Source: Oleiphilus messinensis
GTDB taxonomy: Bacteria > Pseudomonadota > Gammaproteobacteria > Pseudomonadales > Oleiphilaceae
Reading direction: 5' to 3'
Length of the DNA: 64,000 nucleotides
NCBI RefSeq assembly: GCF_002162375.1
Contig: NZ_CP021425.1
Coordinates: 3,418,766 to 3,482,765, forward strand
A model generated the notes under the pieces. The model was not told the DNA's origin. It did no database searches and was given only the letters and a program-made list of their open reading frames with translations. Below, in pieces: positions 1 to 8,301 of this stretch. The position numbers were made by a program, and so were the translations under genes. How positions within the stretch are numbered: position 1 is the stretch's first letter; each line of letters begins with the position of its first letter.

Positions 1-2
1 TA

Positions 3-644
3 CTCGAATATGAACAGCACCGTTTAAAAAGCTTAGCAAAACTATGGCGAGCGCGGTTGCAAGATATTAGCTGGTTCATGCGATCATTGAATGAGCCCAT
101 TGCCCGTGCAGCCAATCAGGAGGATCAATGCACAGGACGATTCTGGGAAGGCCGGTTTAAATGTCAGGCGTTGTTGGATGAACAAGCCTTAGCTGCTGGT
201 CTCGCCTATGTCGACCTCAACCCAATCCGCGCCGGTATTGCCGATTCGCCGGAATCATCGGATCACACCTCGGTTCAAAAACGGATTAAAGCGGCAAAGG
301 CTGACACTCCTCATCAACCGGGTTATCTATTACCCTTCGTCGGAAACCCCAGAAATGACCAACCGGATGGCCTTCAGTTTAACTTACAAGATTACCTCGA
401 GCTAGTGGATTGGACCGGACGAATTCAACGGGACGATAAGCACGGGTCGATCTCAACCACTCTACCGCCGATCCTGAAACGTTTGAACATCAACGAAAAA
501 CAGTGGACTCAACTTACGGGTAAAATGGAGTCTTTGTTTCCAACCTTCGTTGGCAAAGCTGAACGAGTAGAAATCGCCAGTAAGCGCCTTGGACACCGAC
601 GGATTTCTGGACTGGCCCAGTGTCGAAGTCTGTTTCCGACATAA
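3..644 (+). CDS. Transposase of the IS200/REP-associated (Y1) type, 5' end outside window
   Basis: The frame is open from the left edge, so this is the C-terminal 213 residues of a longer gene. The block reading SWFMRSLNEPIARAAN, then GRFWEGRFK and YVDLNPIRAGIA, is characteristic of the long REP-associated tyrosine transposase family, whose HUH and catalytic Tyr region would lie earlier. Enzymes of this family cut and join single-stranded DNA at hairpins. The stop at 644 follows the conserved tail found in intact members, so the 3' end looks complete. No element ends could be identified. It faces the integron-like cassettes at 913-3694, which run towards it on the opposite strand. Confidence 0.85.
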   Translation, partial: LEYEQHRLKSLAKLWRARLQDISWFMRSLNEPIARAANQEDQCTGRFWEGRFKCQALLDEQALAAGLAYVDLNPIRAGIADSPESSDHTSVQKRIKAAKADTPHQPGYLLPFVGNPRNDQPDGLQFNLQDYLELVDWTGRIQRDDKHGSISTTLPPILKRLNINEKQWTQLTGKMESLFPTFVGKAERVEIASKRLGHRRISGLAQCRSLFPT

Positions 645-912
645 GCAACGCGTATAACCCGCCACCCTGAACCACTACCGAATAGACTCGGGGGCACTTT
701 GCGCTCGGAATTTGCGATTTACGCTCCTTTAAGCGCCATTCCTAACACCTCACATCCATTGTTTTTGTTTTGACCCGCAAATTGCGCCTTATCTTTGTTT
801 TGTGACACACGGTGTTCCGAAAGCTGTCGTTTGGAATTTACAGGTGGCTGTCTCGGTATTTCCCTTCTCTGAGTTTAGCAAAATATGGGTGGGAATCGAC
901 CTTTTTCTACAG
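645..912. other. Spacer between transposase and last attC site, no gene seen
   Basis: No convincing coding sequence on either strand. The minus-strand bases just left of 913 would be the start of a fifth cassette, since the attC ends with GTTGAGC, but no matching terminal core site (GCTCAAC) occurs before the transposase. The array is therefore probably cut off here by the mobile element or by decay. Confidence 0.5.
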
Positions 913-1021
913 GCTCAACGCCTGCATCTGCGGCAATAAACAGCTGGCGGCTTTTGCGCCCGCGCAGCGGAAATGCGCAAAAGGTGACAGCTGTTTTTTG
1001 TCCGTAGCATGCACTTGTTAG
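913..1021 (-). other. attC recombination site 1 (end of pRiA4b-like cassette)
   Basis: On the minus strand it opens with core site GCCTAAC followed by AAG and closes with GTTGAGC, a match to GTTRRRY. The 109 bp between fold as an extended imperfect hairpin: ACAGCTG pairs with CAGCTGT and TTTTGCGC pairs with GCGCAAAA. This is the layout of integron attC sites. The opening core is the exact complement of the first bases of the same cassette at 1470-1476. Confidence 0.85.
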
Positions 1022-1028
1022 GCAGTGA

Positions 1029-1454
1029 TTACTCATATTCAGGATACTGCACTGGATTAACACCAAATTCTTCAATAACTCTAGGGTAAATTGCCCCCTT
1101 TAAAGGGAGTTTTGCCTTGTGTCTTGTTTTGCTAACCCTAAAATTCCAATTATCTCCATAATCAAACAAGTAAAATAACGATTTGCCTTTGGGTAAAGGG
1201 AATAAATCTTCTAATGTGTGTTCATACAATCCATTGTTTTCATCATTAAACTGTCTACGTTCCATGCTACGAAATGTATTAGCTATAAAAAATTCATACA
1301 AATGGTCATTGTCAAAACCCACAGCTTCTTGGATTGCTATATGCAAATCATCCAAATTCGAGCTCGAGTCAATTTCGACTACCTTTACGCACTCTTCATC
1401 CTCTTCTGATGAAAAGCCACCAAATATTAATTCAACTTTCACTGTAATAATCAT
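1029..1454 (-). CDS. pRiA4b ORF-3-like protein (integron cassette gene)
   Basis: 141 residues. The stretches DNDHLYEFFI, GLYEHTLEDLFPLPKGKSLFYLFDYGDNW and KLPLKGAIYPRV match the plasmid pRiA4b ORF-3 / IS1096 TnpR-like family, a widespread family of small proteins whose biochemical function is not established. The ATG at 1454 is chosen because it lies 15 bp after the cassette start (GTTAGGC) with AAGGA upstream; a longer reading frame to 1523 would begin inside the neighbouring attC site. The stop lies 6 bp before the next attC core. The gene fills its cassette (919-1475), as is usual. Confidence 0.75.
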   Translation of the reverse strand: MIITVKVELIFGGFSSEEDEECVKVVEIDSSSNLDDLHIAIQEAVGFDNDHLYEFFIANTFRSMERRQFNDENNGLYEHTLEDLFPLPKGKSLFYLFDYGDNWNFRVSKTRHKAKLPLKGAIYPRVIEEFGVNPVQYPEYE

Positions 1455-1469
1455 GTTACATATCCTTTT

Positions 1470-1565
1470 GCCTAACGCTTTTATAAACGGCGCGCGTGTC
1501 TTTGCGCGTCCAGTGTAGCCCACGTTCCTTTGTGGGCGGAACGAGGTTTGATAAACTTGTTATAT
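1470..1565 (-). other. attC recombination site 2 (end of small membrane protein cassette)
   Basis: Minus strand: opening core ATATAAC plus AAG at 1565-1559, closing core GTTAGGC at 1476-1470, 96 bp in all. Internal pairing arms such as CCCAC/GTGGG and GCGCG/CGCGC are visible. The opening core departs from the RYYYAAC consensus but is the exact complement of the GTTATAT that begins the same cassette at 1970, so the departure is itself evidence of a real excision unit. Confidence 0.8.
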
Positions 1566-1567
1566 TT

Positions 1568-1951
1568 CTATGTTAAAAGACTCACGAAAGGCAACAAGAA
1601 AGCCACTAGATACCCTAGAGCATACGCACATATGACGTAAAAAAACATCGTAAAGCGACTATCGCTACACTGTTTTTTGGCGCGGTAATAGGCAAGCACA
1701 ACAAACATATAAAAAATCGCTGTTAAAGTCGAAGTGTATTCAAGGTCTGGCGTACTCAGCAACTCGGCCATTGTGGAGTTCTTTGAAAATAACCACAATA
1801 TAGACTGAGGCCAAGATAACAAAACCACCCAAACTATGAACGAGCTAATCCATGGTATAGGGCTAAATGAATCAATGAACCACGCGAAAACATGTGGTAG
1901 CAATGCTCCATAAACACCCCATAAAATACAGACAACAGCAACTCTGAACAA
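1568..1951 (-). CDS. Small four-helix membrane protein (integron cassette gene)
   Basis: 127 residues with about four hydrophobic segments (near residues 3-24, 32-53, 75-95 and 104-125) joined by short polar loops, so an inner-membrane protein. I do not recognise the family. A longer frame opens at 1987 but would start inside attC site 3. The TTG at 1951 is preferred because it follows a strong ribosome binding site (AGGAGAGAGA) placed just after the cassette boundary. The stop lies 2 bp before the next attC core. Nothing in the sequence gives a function. Confidence 0.65.
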   Translation of the reverse strand: MFRVAVVCILWGVYGALLPHVFAWFIDSFSPIPWISSFIVWVVLLSWPQSILWLFSKNSTMAELLSTPDLEYTSTLTAIFYMFVVLAYYRAKKQCSDSRFTMFFYVICAYALGYLVAFLLPFVSLLT

Positions 1952-1963
1952 TCTCTCTCCTAA

Positions 1964-2035
1964 ATATAACGCCGCGCTCTGCGGCAAATTTGGAGCGCAG
2001 CGGAAAATTTGTCCGACAGCAGCGCCTTGTTAAAG
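1964..2035 (-). other. attC recombination site 3 (end of 360-aa protein cassette)
   Basis: Minus strand: CTTTAAC plus AAG at 2035-2029, closing GTTATAT at 1970-1964; 72 bp. The internal arms CCGCTGCGC and GCGCGGC and the mirrored CAAATTT elements give the hairpin. The opening core extended by one base (GCTTTAAC) is the exact complement of GTTAAAGC, the start of the same cassette near 3144. Confidence 0.8.
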
Positions 2036-3112
2036 CTTTCTGACGCCCAGTACAATTCTATTTTTGGAATCGATGAGCGTTCTAATAGAATCATCTCGAT
2101 AGATTGATTCATTTGAATCATAGGAATCCTTCGTGGACCATATCGGCCCTGTTAAAGCGGATTTTACTAGCATCGGTGCTTGATCAATTACATCAACCAC
2201 TTTACTGATGTAATGCTCTATACGTTCATTAAATTTTGGCAGCACTGCATATTGACTGTTTGCTAGAGTAAGTGCGCTAGCACATTGAACTTCTTTTGAC
2301 GCATTAGGATCATTTGCATAAGCATCGCTCACGGCCATTACTGCTGTTTGCAGTAAATTCACAGGGTTATCTTCCCTCGCCAGACCTGATATCAGATCTA
2401 CATCTTTAAGATACTTTGATAGGCAAATAATTAAAGAACTGTATTCACCTTCGAACACAAATGGAGTTAAACAATCACCTTCCGACAGCCAAAATTTGAC
2501 TTGCCCCTCCGGTATAAGTCCATCATGAGGATGTACAGTTCCAAAATTGGGAAGATCAGCTTTGAAATCATCCCATTTCAATCCATGAATGCTTACATGA
2601 TCTACAGAGTGGGCACCAAGAAAACCATTGTATTCACTAGGCAGGAAGACAGTAACTTCAGTTTCGCCTCCTGTATAATGATCCCATGCGCAAATCCAAA
2701 ACACTCTTGTAGTAGCTGCTCGAACAGAAGAACCAACTCTGCCAATAGAACCAGTTACAATATCGTCAATGGCCAATTTCAGATTTTCCAGCAGCTCCTT
2801 AACCTGGAGTATGCTTAGGACACTATTTGGATCATGTTTGGCATCATTATATGCAAGCCTGATATTGTGAATGAAATCGACTTTAGACTGGCTTATAGAA
2901 TGCGTTTTTAATTCTTCAATGAATGAGTAGAAATTATCTCTGTTGTTTTTCGTAGGGAACACATCACGCTTGAGAAACAGCTCTGTCGCTGAAGCGATCT
3001 TTGATAGTAGATTTTTAATATCTGATCCATCATACCCCTCGATGATATAACAATTCAGTAACCGCAATGCCTCATCTATTTCAGAAACCATTGCTTGTCC
3101 ATAAGTACTCAA
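2030..3112 (-). CDS. Unknown 360-residue cassette protein
   Basis: I do not recognise this protein. It has no signal peptide and no membrane segment. Residues 1-130 are largely helical and charged; the region from about 135 to 245 contains many aromatic residues (WICAWDHYTGGETEVTVFLP, then SIHGLKWDDF) and looks like a compact beta-rich domain; the C-terminal third is helical again. The TAA stop overlaps the attC core site (CTTTAAC), and the start lies about 30 bp inside the cassette. At 1.17 kb this is the largest cassette of the array. Cassette genes are often adaptive or defence-related, but no catalytic motif is visible to support that here. Confidence 0.65.
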   Translation of the reverse strand: MSTYGQAMVSEIDEALRLLNCYIIEGYDGSDIKNLLSKIASATELFLKRDVFPTKNNRDNFYSFIEELKTHSISQSKVDFIHNIRLAYNDAKHDPNSVLSILQVKELLENLKLAIDDIVTGSIGRVGSSVRAATTRVFWICAWDHYTGGETEVTVFLPSEYNGFLGAHSVDHVSIHGLKWDDFKADLPNFGTVHPHDGLIPEGQVKFWLSEGDCLTPFVFEGEYSSLIICLSKYLKDVDLISGLAREDNPVNLLQTAVMAVSDAYANDPNASKEVQCASALTLANSQYAVLPKFNERIEHYISKVVDVIDQAPMLVKSALTGPIWSTKDSYDSNESIYRDDSIRTLIDSKNRIVLGVRKL

Positions 3113-3137
3113 ATTTCGAACTCCTGCTGCTTTTGAG

Positions 3138-3248
3138 CTTTAACGCATGGCTCTGCGGCCCAAAATGCTTGGCGACTTTTTTGCTGAGCGCCAGCGAACG
3201 CACAAAAGGTGCCAAGCGTTTTGGGTCCGTAGCAGCCTCTTGTTAGGC
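3138..3248 (-). other. attC recombination site 4 (end of DUF695 cassette)
   Basis: Minus strand: GCCTAAC plus AAG at 3248-3242, closing GTTAAAG at 3144-3138, 111 bp. CCCAAAACGCTTGGC pairs with GCCAAGCATTTTGGG and nearby GGCACCTTTT mirrors the other arm. It shares the opening GCCTAACAAG and a nearby GCTACGGAC with attC site 1, as expected of sites from one integron lineage. Confidence 0.85.
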
Positions 3249-3665
3249 GATTTTTGCCCATTTAATAAATGCATTATGATAGCCCCAATTATCGTTTTCT
3301 GTGAATTCAATTTGCAAAGGATATTGCTTGTGAGAGCTTAAAATTTCATTAAAATTATTCATCCACTCATTTATATCTTTTACATACCAATGCCACTCTT
3401 TTCTTCCTCCACCAAATACAACTAACGACAAGATTCCTTGCTCTTCACTCTCCAATACATCAATGGCATCCTCAAATTTATTTTGGAGTTCATTAACATC
3501 ACCAGGCGCAAGTCCGTTTGAAGTAGATTCATATGGCCAAAAGATTCCGATACGATGAGTGAACAACTCCTTTAATTCTTTGGGATCTTTAATGCACCTA
3601 TAGGTAATTGGACAACCATTTTGTTCGCCCCTTAAAGTAGCATACTCTAACGAATTTAAATCCAT
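3243..3665 (-). CDS. DUF695-like protein (integron cassette gene)
   Basis: 140 residues, soluble. The core GGGRKEWHWYVKDINEWM followed by a central helix and PLQIEFTENDNWGYH resembles the DUF695 family (regulator-like, function unknown), which is common in bacteria and in cassettes. The ATG at 3665 lies 22 bp after GTTAGGC and has GAGAGGAAA upstream. The TAA stop falls within the attC core (GCCTAAC). This is the rightmost cassette, so it would be the first one after an attI site, if one existed. Confidence 0.7.
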   Translation of the reverse strand: MDLNSLEYATLRGEQNGCPITYRCIKDPKELKELFTHRIGIFWPYESTSNGLAPGDVNELQNKFEDAIDVLESEEQGILSLVVFGGGRKEWHWYVKDINEWMNNFNEILSSHKQYPLQIEFTENDNWGYHNAFIKWAKIA

Positions 3666-3687
3666 GTTTGATTTCCTCTCCCCATAT

Positions 3688-3694
3688 GCCTAAC
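3688..3694 (-). other. Right boundary of cassette array (GTTAGGC)
   Basis: GTTAGGC on the minus strand starts the first cassette and is the complement of that cassette's terminal core GCCTAAC at 3242-3248. To its right I see neither a full attC site nor an integrase gene before position 4172, so the insertion point may be a worn attI, a decayed attC or a secondary site. Confidence 0.6.
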
Positions 3695-4171
3695 AGCTTA
3701 TTACCTTGCATGCTTCGTAAATAACTCCCAGCCCACAAGATTTCTCATTTCTATCACGTTTGTAACCGTGATCATCAGTGGCTGAACCTAACATTAACTA
3801 TGAGTGTATCAGCATTTTGCAGGAGGAAAAGGAAGCATTCCAACATACATAGACAGGCGCTTTGTCTATGTAAATAAAAATATAGAACATATTTTTATTA
3901 TTTATCAGCCACTTAAAATTTTATAGGAGGAAAAACTGCGCTTCGTTTTTCAGGTTCTACATAGACAGAATTTTCAAAAAAACCTCAACTCCCATTACAC
4001 CTGTCGTTATGAACAGCTTTTTTTTCAGAGATGATAAAAAGGAAGCAGTTGCCACTTCTAGGTAACGTTAAAAGTGCTGACAGGTAGATTTCGAAGGCAT
4101 CTAATGCACAAACTGCACTGATTTACCCTTACCTAAACAGTGCAGTTTGCTCGATGGTGAATATGAACTTT
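3695..4171. other. Hairpin-rich noncoding spacer
   Basis: No coding sequence can be supported. It contains four inverted repeats: 3757-3776 (ATCACG/CGTGAT), 3848-3870 (CATAGACA/TGTCTATG), 3873-3899 (AATAAAAATAT/ATATTTTTATT) and 4109-4149 (CAAACTGCACTG/CAGTGCAGTTTG). The ten bases ACATAGACAG recur near 3846 and 3959. It separates the cassette array from the conserved chromosomal genes. Confidence 0.6.
4109..4149. repeat. Perfect 12-bp inverted repeat downstream of fimL
   Basis: CAAACTGCACTG and CAGTGCAGTTTG are separated by 17 bp and begin 22 bp after the fimL stop codon on the minus strand. A transcript would form a strong stem, but no run of U follows, so it is not a standard intrinsic terminator. 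Confidence 0.6.
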
Positions 4172-5890
4172 TTATGCCGCAGTGCTATATCCAACTGATT
4201 TCAAACTTTCTTCGGTGAGTGAGAGTAAGTCTGCATTGGGGGCTTCGCGGCTGGACATGCTTTCGATGTAGTATTCCAGGGAGGTTAATATGTCCGCGAG
4301 GGTTTCCATGAGTTTTTGATCCGGCAGGTTTTCGCTGTCGATCAGTTCTTTTTGAATGCAATCTGCACAGGCTTTCAGCGAGTTTGCCAGTCGTTCCTGT
4401 CCGATCAGGATCATGCTGCCGCGCACGGCATTTAAACTGCTGTATACGTTGGCCAGGTGCATTTTATCGAAGTTGGATTCGTAGTAGGTTGTAATGGCGC
4501 GTTTTGTTAGCGCCAAACCGCCCTGTGCTTCGGAATTGACAACGATAAGGGCTTCGGTCAGGAACGGACTTTGGTTGATGTTCAGGTTTTCGGGCATGGC
4601 AGTGTCATCTGCTTCTGCAGAGATACCATGATCCACGATTTTGTGGGCGGCTTGTTCCACCGCTAATACGGCATCCGCGATGCCCAACAGTTCATCTTCG
4701 GATGGAACGGTGCCGGAGTTGGACCAGTTTTCCAAAATTTTTGCTTGAGACCGGGTCAGTTCCGAGAGTTTGTGCAGGTCCAGCATGCTGAGCGTATCGG
4801 AAAGCCGTTTGAATGTGCTGACAATGACAGAGAAATCACTTTGATCCGGATCAATACCGCGCTCGATGATATCCAGTTTGTCTTTCAGCTGCACAACCTC
4901 TTCCTGGAGTGCACCCGCCAGAGACTGCAGAACATCCAAACCGGGCCCGAATAATTGTTTGCGATGGGACACCAACTGTTTTTCATTGAAGCGCATGGGC
5001 TCTTTGCCATACCCGCCGAGCACGTACATCACTTCTTCATTATGTGATCCGCTTAATGCGAGCATGTAGACCAATTCTTTGATAATGGAGTCCGGCGCTG
5101 TTTTACCGGTTACCACTTTGCCCACATACACCAGCTCTTTGGTGTATTTTTCAATACGCATGAACAGGCGTTTACGGGGCTTGGTCAGCTCCATGTTCCG
5201 GTCCTGAATGGCCTGAACCACGATCACGAGCAGACACCAGAGTTGGGCAAGCGGTGAATCCTGACACAAACGGGATAAACCACTGGATGCCCTTGAAAGC
5301 AACTTCAGGCTTATATCAACATTGTTATCCCGTAAAATACCCAGTAACGCGACCTGATACATTTGCCGCAAACGTCGGGAATGGTGTTCGAAATCCGCCA
5401 AGGGGGCCTTGGCGTGGGCCTTGAACGGCTGACACATGTCGAACTTTTTGGAAATATCCAGTTCGAAAAAATGGGAATCAGGCAGGGGCTTGTTGTTTTT
5501 CTCCTGTCGTAAATCATTGATGACAGGCAGCAACAATTCCGGGTGGTCTTCGCGTTTGGTTTTGAAATACTCTGCATATCGACGCAATACGAACAGCGAA
5601 CTGTTCAACGTGGTGAGCAGGGTATTTTTGTCATCGGTGGCACCTACCGGCACTTCGTTTGCCAACGAAACGGCTTCCTGGCAGAGCAATACACCACCCT
5701 GCACTTCAACTAGTACAAAAATACCACGAAGTTGATTGATATAATCAATGCAATTTTGCAGATCTTCACTACTTTCACGATTTTCCTGAAAGCGTTCCAG
5801 ACTTTGTTCCGCTTCCTTTATCGTGACCTGTAATTCTCCGTAAACAAGATCAAACGATCCTGCCATTGTTGACAATGACGTTTCTGCCAT
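4172..5890 (-). CDS. fimL: FimL-like protein, pilus chemotaxis-system regulator
   Basis: 572 residues, soluble, almost all helical. It resembles the N-terminal part of the type IV pilus chemosensory kinase ChpA/PilL without the kinase, the known description of Pseudomonas FimL (about 556 residues), which supports cAMP production and twitching. Two histidine-phosphotransfer-like segments are visible, but where a phosphorylated His is expected there is Asn: N52 in DYINQLRG and N487 in SSLNAVRGSM. Phosphotransfer is therefore unlikely and a scaffold role more likely. Gene order (dnaQ, rnhA, gloB, mltD nearby) also fits FimL. Start at 5890 has AGGAA upstream. A CyaB-like adenylate cyclase, the partner pathway in Pseudomonas, lies at 44734. 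Confidence 0.8.
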   Translation of the reverse strand: MAETSLSTMAGSFDLVYGELQVTIKEAEQSLERFQENRESSEDLQNCIDYINQLRGIFVLVEVQGGVLLCQEAVSLANEVPVGATDDKNTLLTTLNSSLFVLRRYAEYFKTKREDHPELLLPVINDLRQEKNNKPLPDSHFFELDISKKFDMCQPFKAHAKAPLADFEHHSRRLRQMYQVALLGILRDNNVDISLKLLSRASSGLSRLCQDSPLAQLWCLLVIVVQAIQDRNMELTKPRKRLFMRIEKYTKELVYVGKVVTGKTAPDSIIKELVYMLALSGSHNEEVMYVLGGYGKEPMRFNEKQLVSHRKQLFGPGLDVLQSLAGALQEEVVQLKDKLDIIERGIDPDQSDFSVIVSTFKRLSDTLSMLDLHKLSELTRSQAKILENWSNSGTVPSEDELLGIADAVLAVEQAAHKIVDHGISAEADDTAMPENLNINQSPFLTEALIVVNSEAQGGLALTKRAITTYYESNFDKMHLANVYSSLNAVRGSMILIGQERLANSLKACADCIQKELIDSENLPDQKLMETLADILTSLEYYIESMSSREAPNADLLSLTEESLKSVGYSTAA

Positions 5891-6056
5891 CTGCGATAAG
5901 TTCCTTTACGACCTAAAGCGATTGTCTGAATTTGTGACCCACCAGCCATGCAAAAGTGAGTAATCATCATTAACTTATAACACAAATTTCAGGCTTCACA
6001 AGAAACTACATGTTTCACTCGGTAACCATCAATGCGTAATTGGAATCGAAATTGAT

Positions 6057-6764
6057 CTATTCAAAGCGACGCCACAGCACCTCTGCGCCCCCTTTTTCAA
6101 GCGCAGCCAATTTATCGGCATGCCGGGTCAGTTCGGCGTCACTGGCCTTGATCACGGGCAAACGGGGTCGATTGGCGTCAAGACGAATTACTGTCCCGAC
6201 ATCATCCTGCCCTTCCTCCTGCTGACCGTCCAACATCAGCGCTGTCTGGCCACCGGTCATGGCGAGGTAGACCACCGCGAGAATCTCGGCATCCAATAAC
6301 GCGCCGTGGAGCTCCCGGTGACTGTTATCTATACCATAGCGTTTACAGAGCGCATCCAGATTGTTTTTCTGGCCAGGATGCTTTTTACGTGCATACAGCA
6401 GGGTATCCAGTACGGTACAAAAGTCGCTGGTTTTCCCGGGGGACGGGTTGAGCATAGCGAATTCATAGTCCATAAACCCGATATCGAACGCAGCATTGTG
6501 AATGACCAGCTCAGCACCCCGGATAAACTCAAGAAATTCTCCAGCCACTTGACTGAACAGAGGCTTGTCTGCCAGAAATTCATTGCTGATGTTGTGCACT
6601 TCGAGTGCGCCGGCATCCACTTCGCGCTGAGGATTGATGTACTGATGATAGTGTCGTCCGGTCAACTCCCGGTTAATCATTTCGACACAACCAATCTCGA
6701 TAATTCTATGGCCCTGAGCGGTTTCAAGACCGGTGGTTTCGGTATCGAGTACAACTTGTCGCAT
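6057..6764 (-). CDS. dnaQ: DNA polymerase III epsilon subunit (3'-5' proofreading exonuclease)
   Basis: 235 residues, close to the Escherichia coli length of 243. DEDDh exonuclease motifs are complete: Exo I DTETTG with D7 and E9, Exo II HNAAFD with D94, Exo III with H153 and D158 (HGALLDAE). The C-terminal segment after residue 180 is the tether that binds the polymerase alpha subunit. It removes mispaired bases behind the replicative polymerase. AGGAAATAAT precedes the ATG. It follows rnhA on the same strand with a 45-bp gap, a classic pairing in gammaproteobacteria, although here both genes read in the same direction. Confidence 0.97.
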   Translation of the reverse strand: MRQVVLDTETTGLETAQGHRIIEIGCVEMINRELTGRHYHQYINPQREVDAGALEVHNISNEFLADKPLFSQVAGEFLEFIRGAELVIHNAAFDIGFMDYEFAMLNPSPGKTSDFCTVLDTLLYARKKHPGQKNNLDALCKRYGIDNSHRELHGALLDAEILAVVYLAMTGGQTALMLDGQQEEGQDDVGTVIRLDANRPRLPVIKASDAELTRHADKLAALEKGGAEVLWRRFE

Positions 6765-6809
6765 ATTATTTCCTGAAATTAGGCGTCCGGGTTAATTGTT
6801 CAAACGGGC

Positions 6810-7271
6810 TCAAGACGATCTGAAGCCACTACCATTGCGGACCGCATCGGTACCGCGATTGGCCAGTTCATCCGCCTTTTCATTACCCGGATGACCACTA
6901 TGACCTTTAACCCAATGCCATTTGACCTGATGCCGCTTCAGTGCCGCCTGAAGCGCCTGCCACATATCTGCATTTTTGACCGGTTTTTTCGCGGCGGTTT
7001 TCCAGCCGTTTTTTTCCCAGTTCGTTATCCACTCGGTAATTCCTTTCCGGACATATTGAGAATCCGTATACAGATCAACCTCACAGGACTGATTCAACGC
7101 ATTCAAACCTTCAATTGCAGCTTGAAGCTCCATTCGATTGTTCGTTGTTTCTTTTTCCCCGCCAAATAATTCTTTCTCGTGTTCACCACTTTTAAGGAAA
7201 ACCCCCCATCCTCCGGGACCCGGGTTCCCCTTGCAGGCTCCATCTGTATACATTGTTACGTGTTTCGTCAT
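6810..7271 (-). CDS. rnhA: Ribonuclease HI
   Basis: 153 residues, standard length. It cleaves the RNA strand of RNA-DNA hybrids such as R-loops and Okazaki primers. The four catalytic carboxylates are in place with E. coli numbering: D10 ([13 protein letters not shown]), E48 (NNRMELQA), D70 (YTDSQYV) and D134, with H124 in the flexible loop ([17 protein letters not shown]). It lies between the methyltransferase gene (36-bp gap) and dnaQ, so the three genes probably form one transcript. Confidence 0.97.
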   Translation of the reverse strand: MTKHVTMYTDGACKGNPGPGGWGVFLKSGEHEKELFGGEKETTNNRMELQAAIEGLNALNQSCEVDLYTDSQYVRKGITEWITNWEKNGWKTAAKKPVKNADMWQALQAALKRHQVKWHWVKGHSGHPGNEKADELANRGTDAVRNGSGFRSS

Positions 7272-7307
7272 GTTTTGTATTCTTGTACGCTGTTATATTA
7301 GAAATAC

Positions 7308-8105
7308 TCAGGTATCGTCCCGTTCTTTATTGAACAGGCTGGTTTTACTCAAGCCATTCGCCACCGGCATTCCGATCACTTTGGCCTTGGCCCAATTGGG
7401 TCGGAGCGGGATGGTCGCGGCGACTTGTTTTTGCGCGCTGATTAGATAATAAGCCCCGGTCGGCAAGTGGAACCGCCGCCCCAGGTACTCGAAAAAGCGA
7501 ATCTGGGCCTCTTTCCCACCGGACAGCACGGGCAATCGAAAAAAGTGATAATCCACTGAATTGATTCTGAAGTTAAGCAAACTCAACCAGTCTTCTATCC
7601 GCTTGCATGCGATAAATCGCGCCGCCCACGGCGAAACACGCTGCCTCAGCATTAATTTTCTTGCACCCCAGGTGGATATGGGGTTAAAACCGAGAATCAG
7701 CATATGGCCACCGGATCTCAGCACTCGACTCGCTTCCCTTAATGTCTGATGGGGCGCTGCCGCAAAATCCAGCGTATGGTGGAAGACCAATAAATCCAGA
7801 CTATCGCTTTCTATGGCCAGCTCGTGTGGCTGGGACACCAAACAGTTTTCCGGCATATCCTGACACCATGCCGGCACGGATATCATTTTATGTCCCAGGC
7901 TGCTGTTCATCGCCAGGGGCAATCTATGGCTGATACCAACCTCCAGCTGATGAAACCCGAAGAGACGGGATGTGGCGTGATCAACACACTTTCGCTGGTC
8001 TTCCAGCAAGGCGCGACCTAGGGGGTTTTGAAACCAGTCTTCAAATTGCTTGAGAAAATACACATAATCTTCCGTAGTTCGGTTTTTCATCAATCGCATG
8101 GCCAT
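7308..8105 (-). CDS. Class I SAM-dependent methyltransferase, target unknown
   Basis: 265 residues. It has a Rossmann-type methyltransferase core: a post-I acidic strand, the SLDLLVFHHTLDFAAAP segment typical of Methyltransf_11 motif IV, then EASRVLRSGGHMLILGFNP for motifs V-VI. The glycine-rich motif I is weak (LFGFHQLEVGISH), as in the Pseudomonas protein found beside rnhA and gloB. The substrate is not known. It is the first gene of the putative methyltransferase-rnhA-dnaQ unit and diverges from gloB. A start at the ATG near 8090 (MKNRTTEDY) is equally possible. Confidence 0.75.
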   Translation of the reverse strand: MAMRLMKNRTTEDYVYFLKQFEDWFQNPLGRALLEDQRKCVDHATSRLFGFHQLEVGISHRLPLAMNSSLGHKMISVPAWCQDMPENCLVSQPHELAIESDSLDLLVFHHTLDFAAAPHQTLREASRVLRSGGHMLILGFNPISTWGARKLMLRQRVSPWAARFIACKRIEDWLSLLNFRINSVDYHFFRLPVLSGGKEAQIRFFEYLGRRFHLPTGAYYLISAQKQVAATIPLRPNWAKAKVIGMPVANGLSKTSLFNKERDDT

Positions 8106-8301
8106 GCACCAGTGGTTCTATGTACCAATATTTTGATTCTTTTCCCCATATTAAGCGACCTGAGGTCTCACAGCAACACACACGCTTTCGCAATCCATCC
8201 TGCGTTGAGCTGCGGTTACCGGTTGACGGTTTTAAATTTATCGATTTTGGTGTTATTGTGTGTAGGTTGAGTCGCGAGATTTCTTACTTTGCGCACGATC
8301 A

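Noticed and set aside
812-1021. Plus-strand 69-residue reading frame
   Set aside because: It lies across the attC site of the first cassette; base composition and position are explained by the recombination site.
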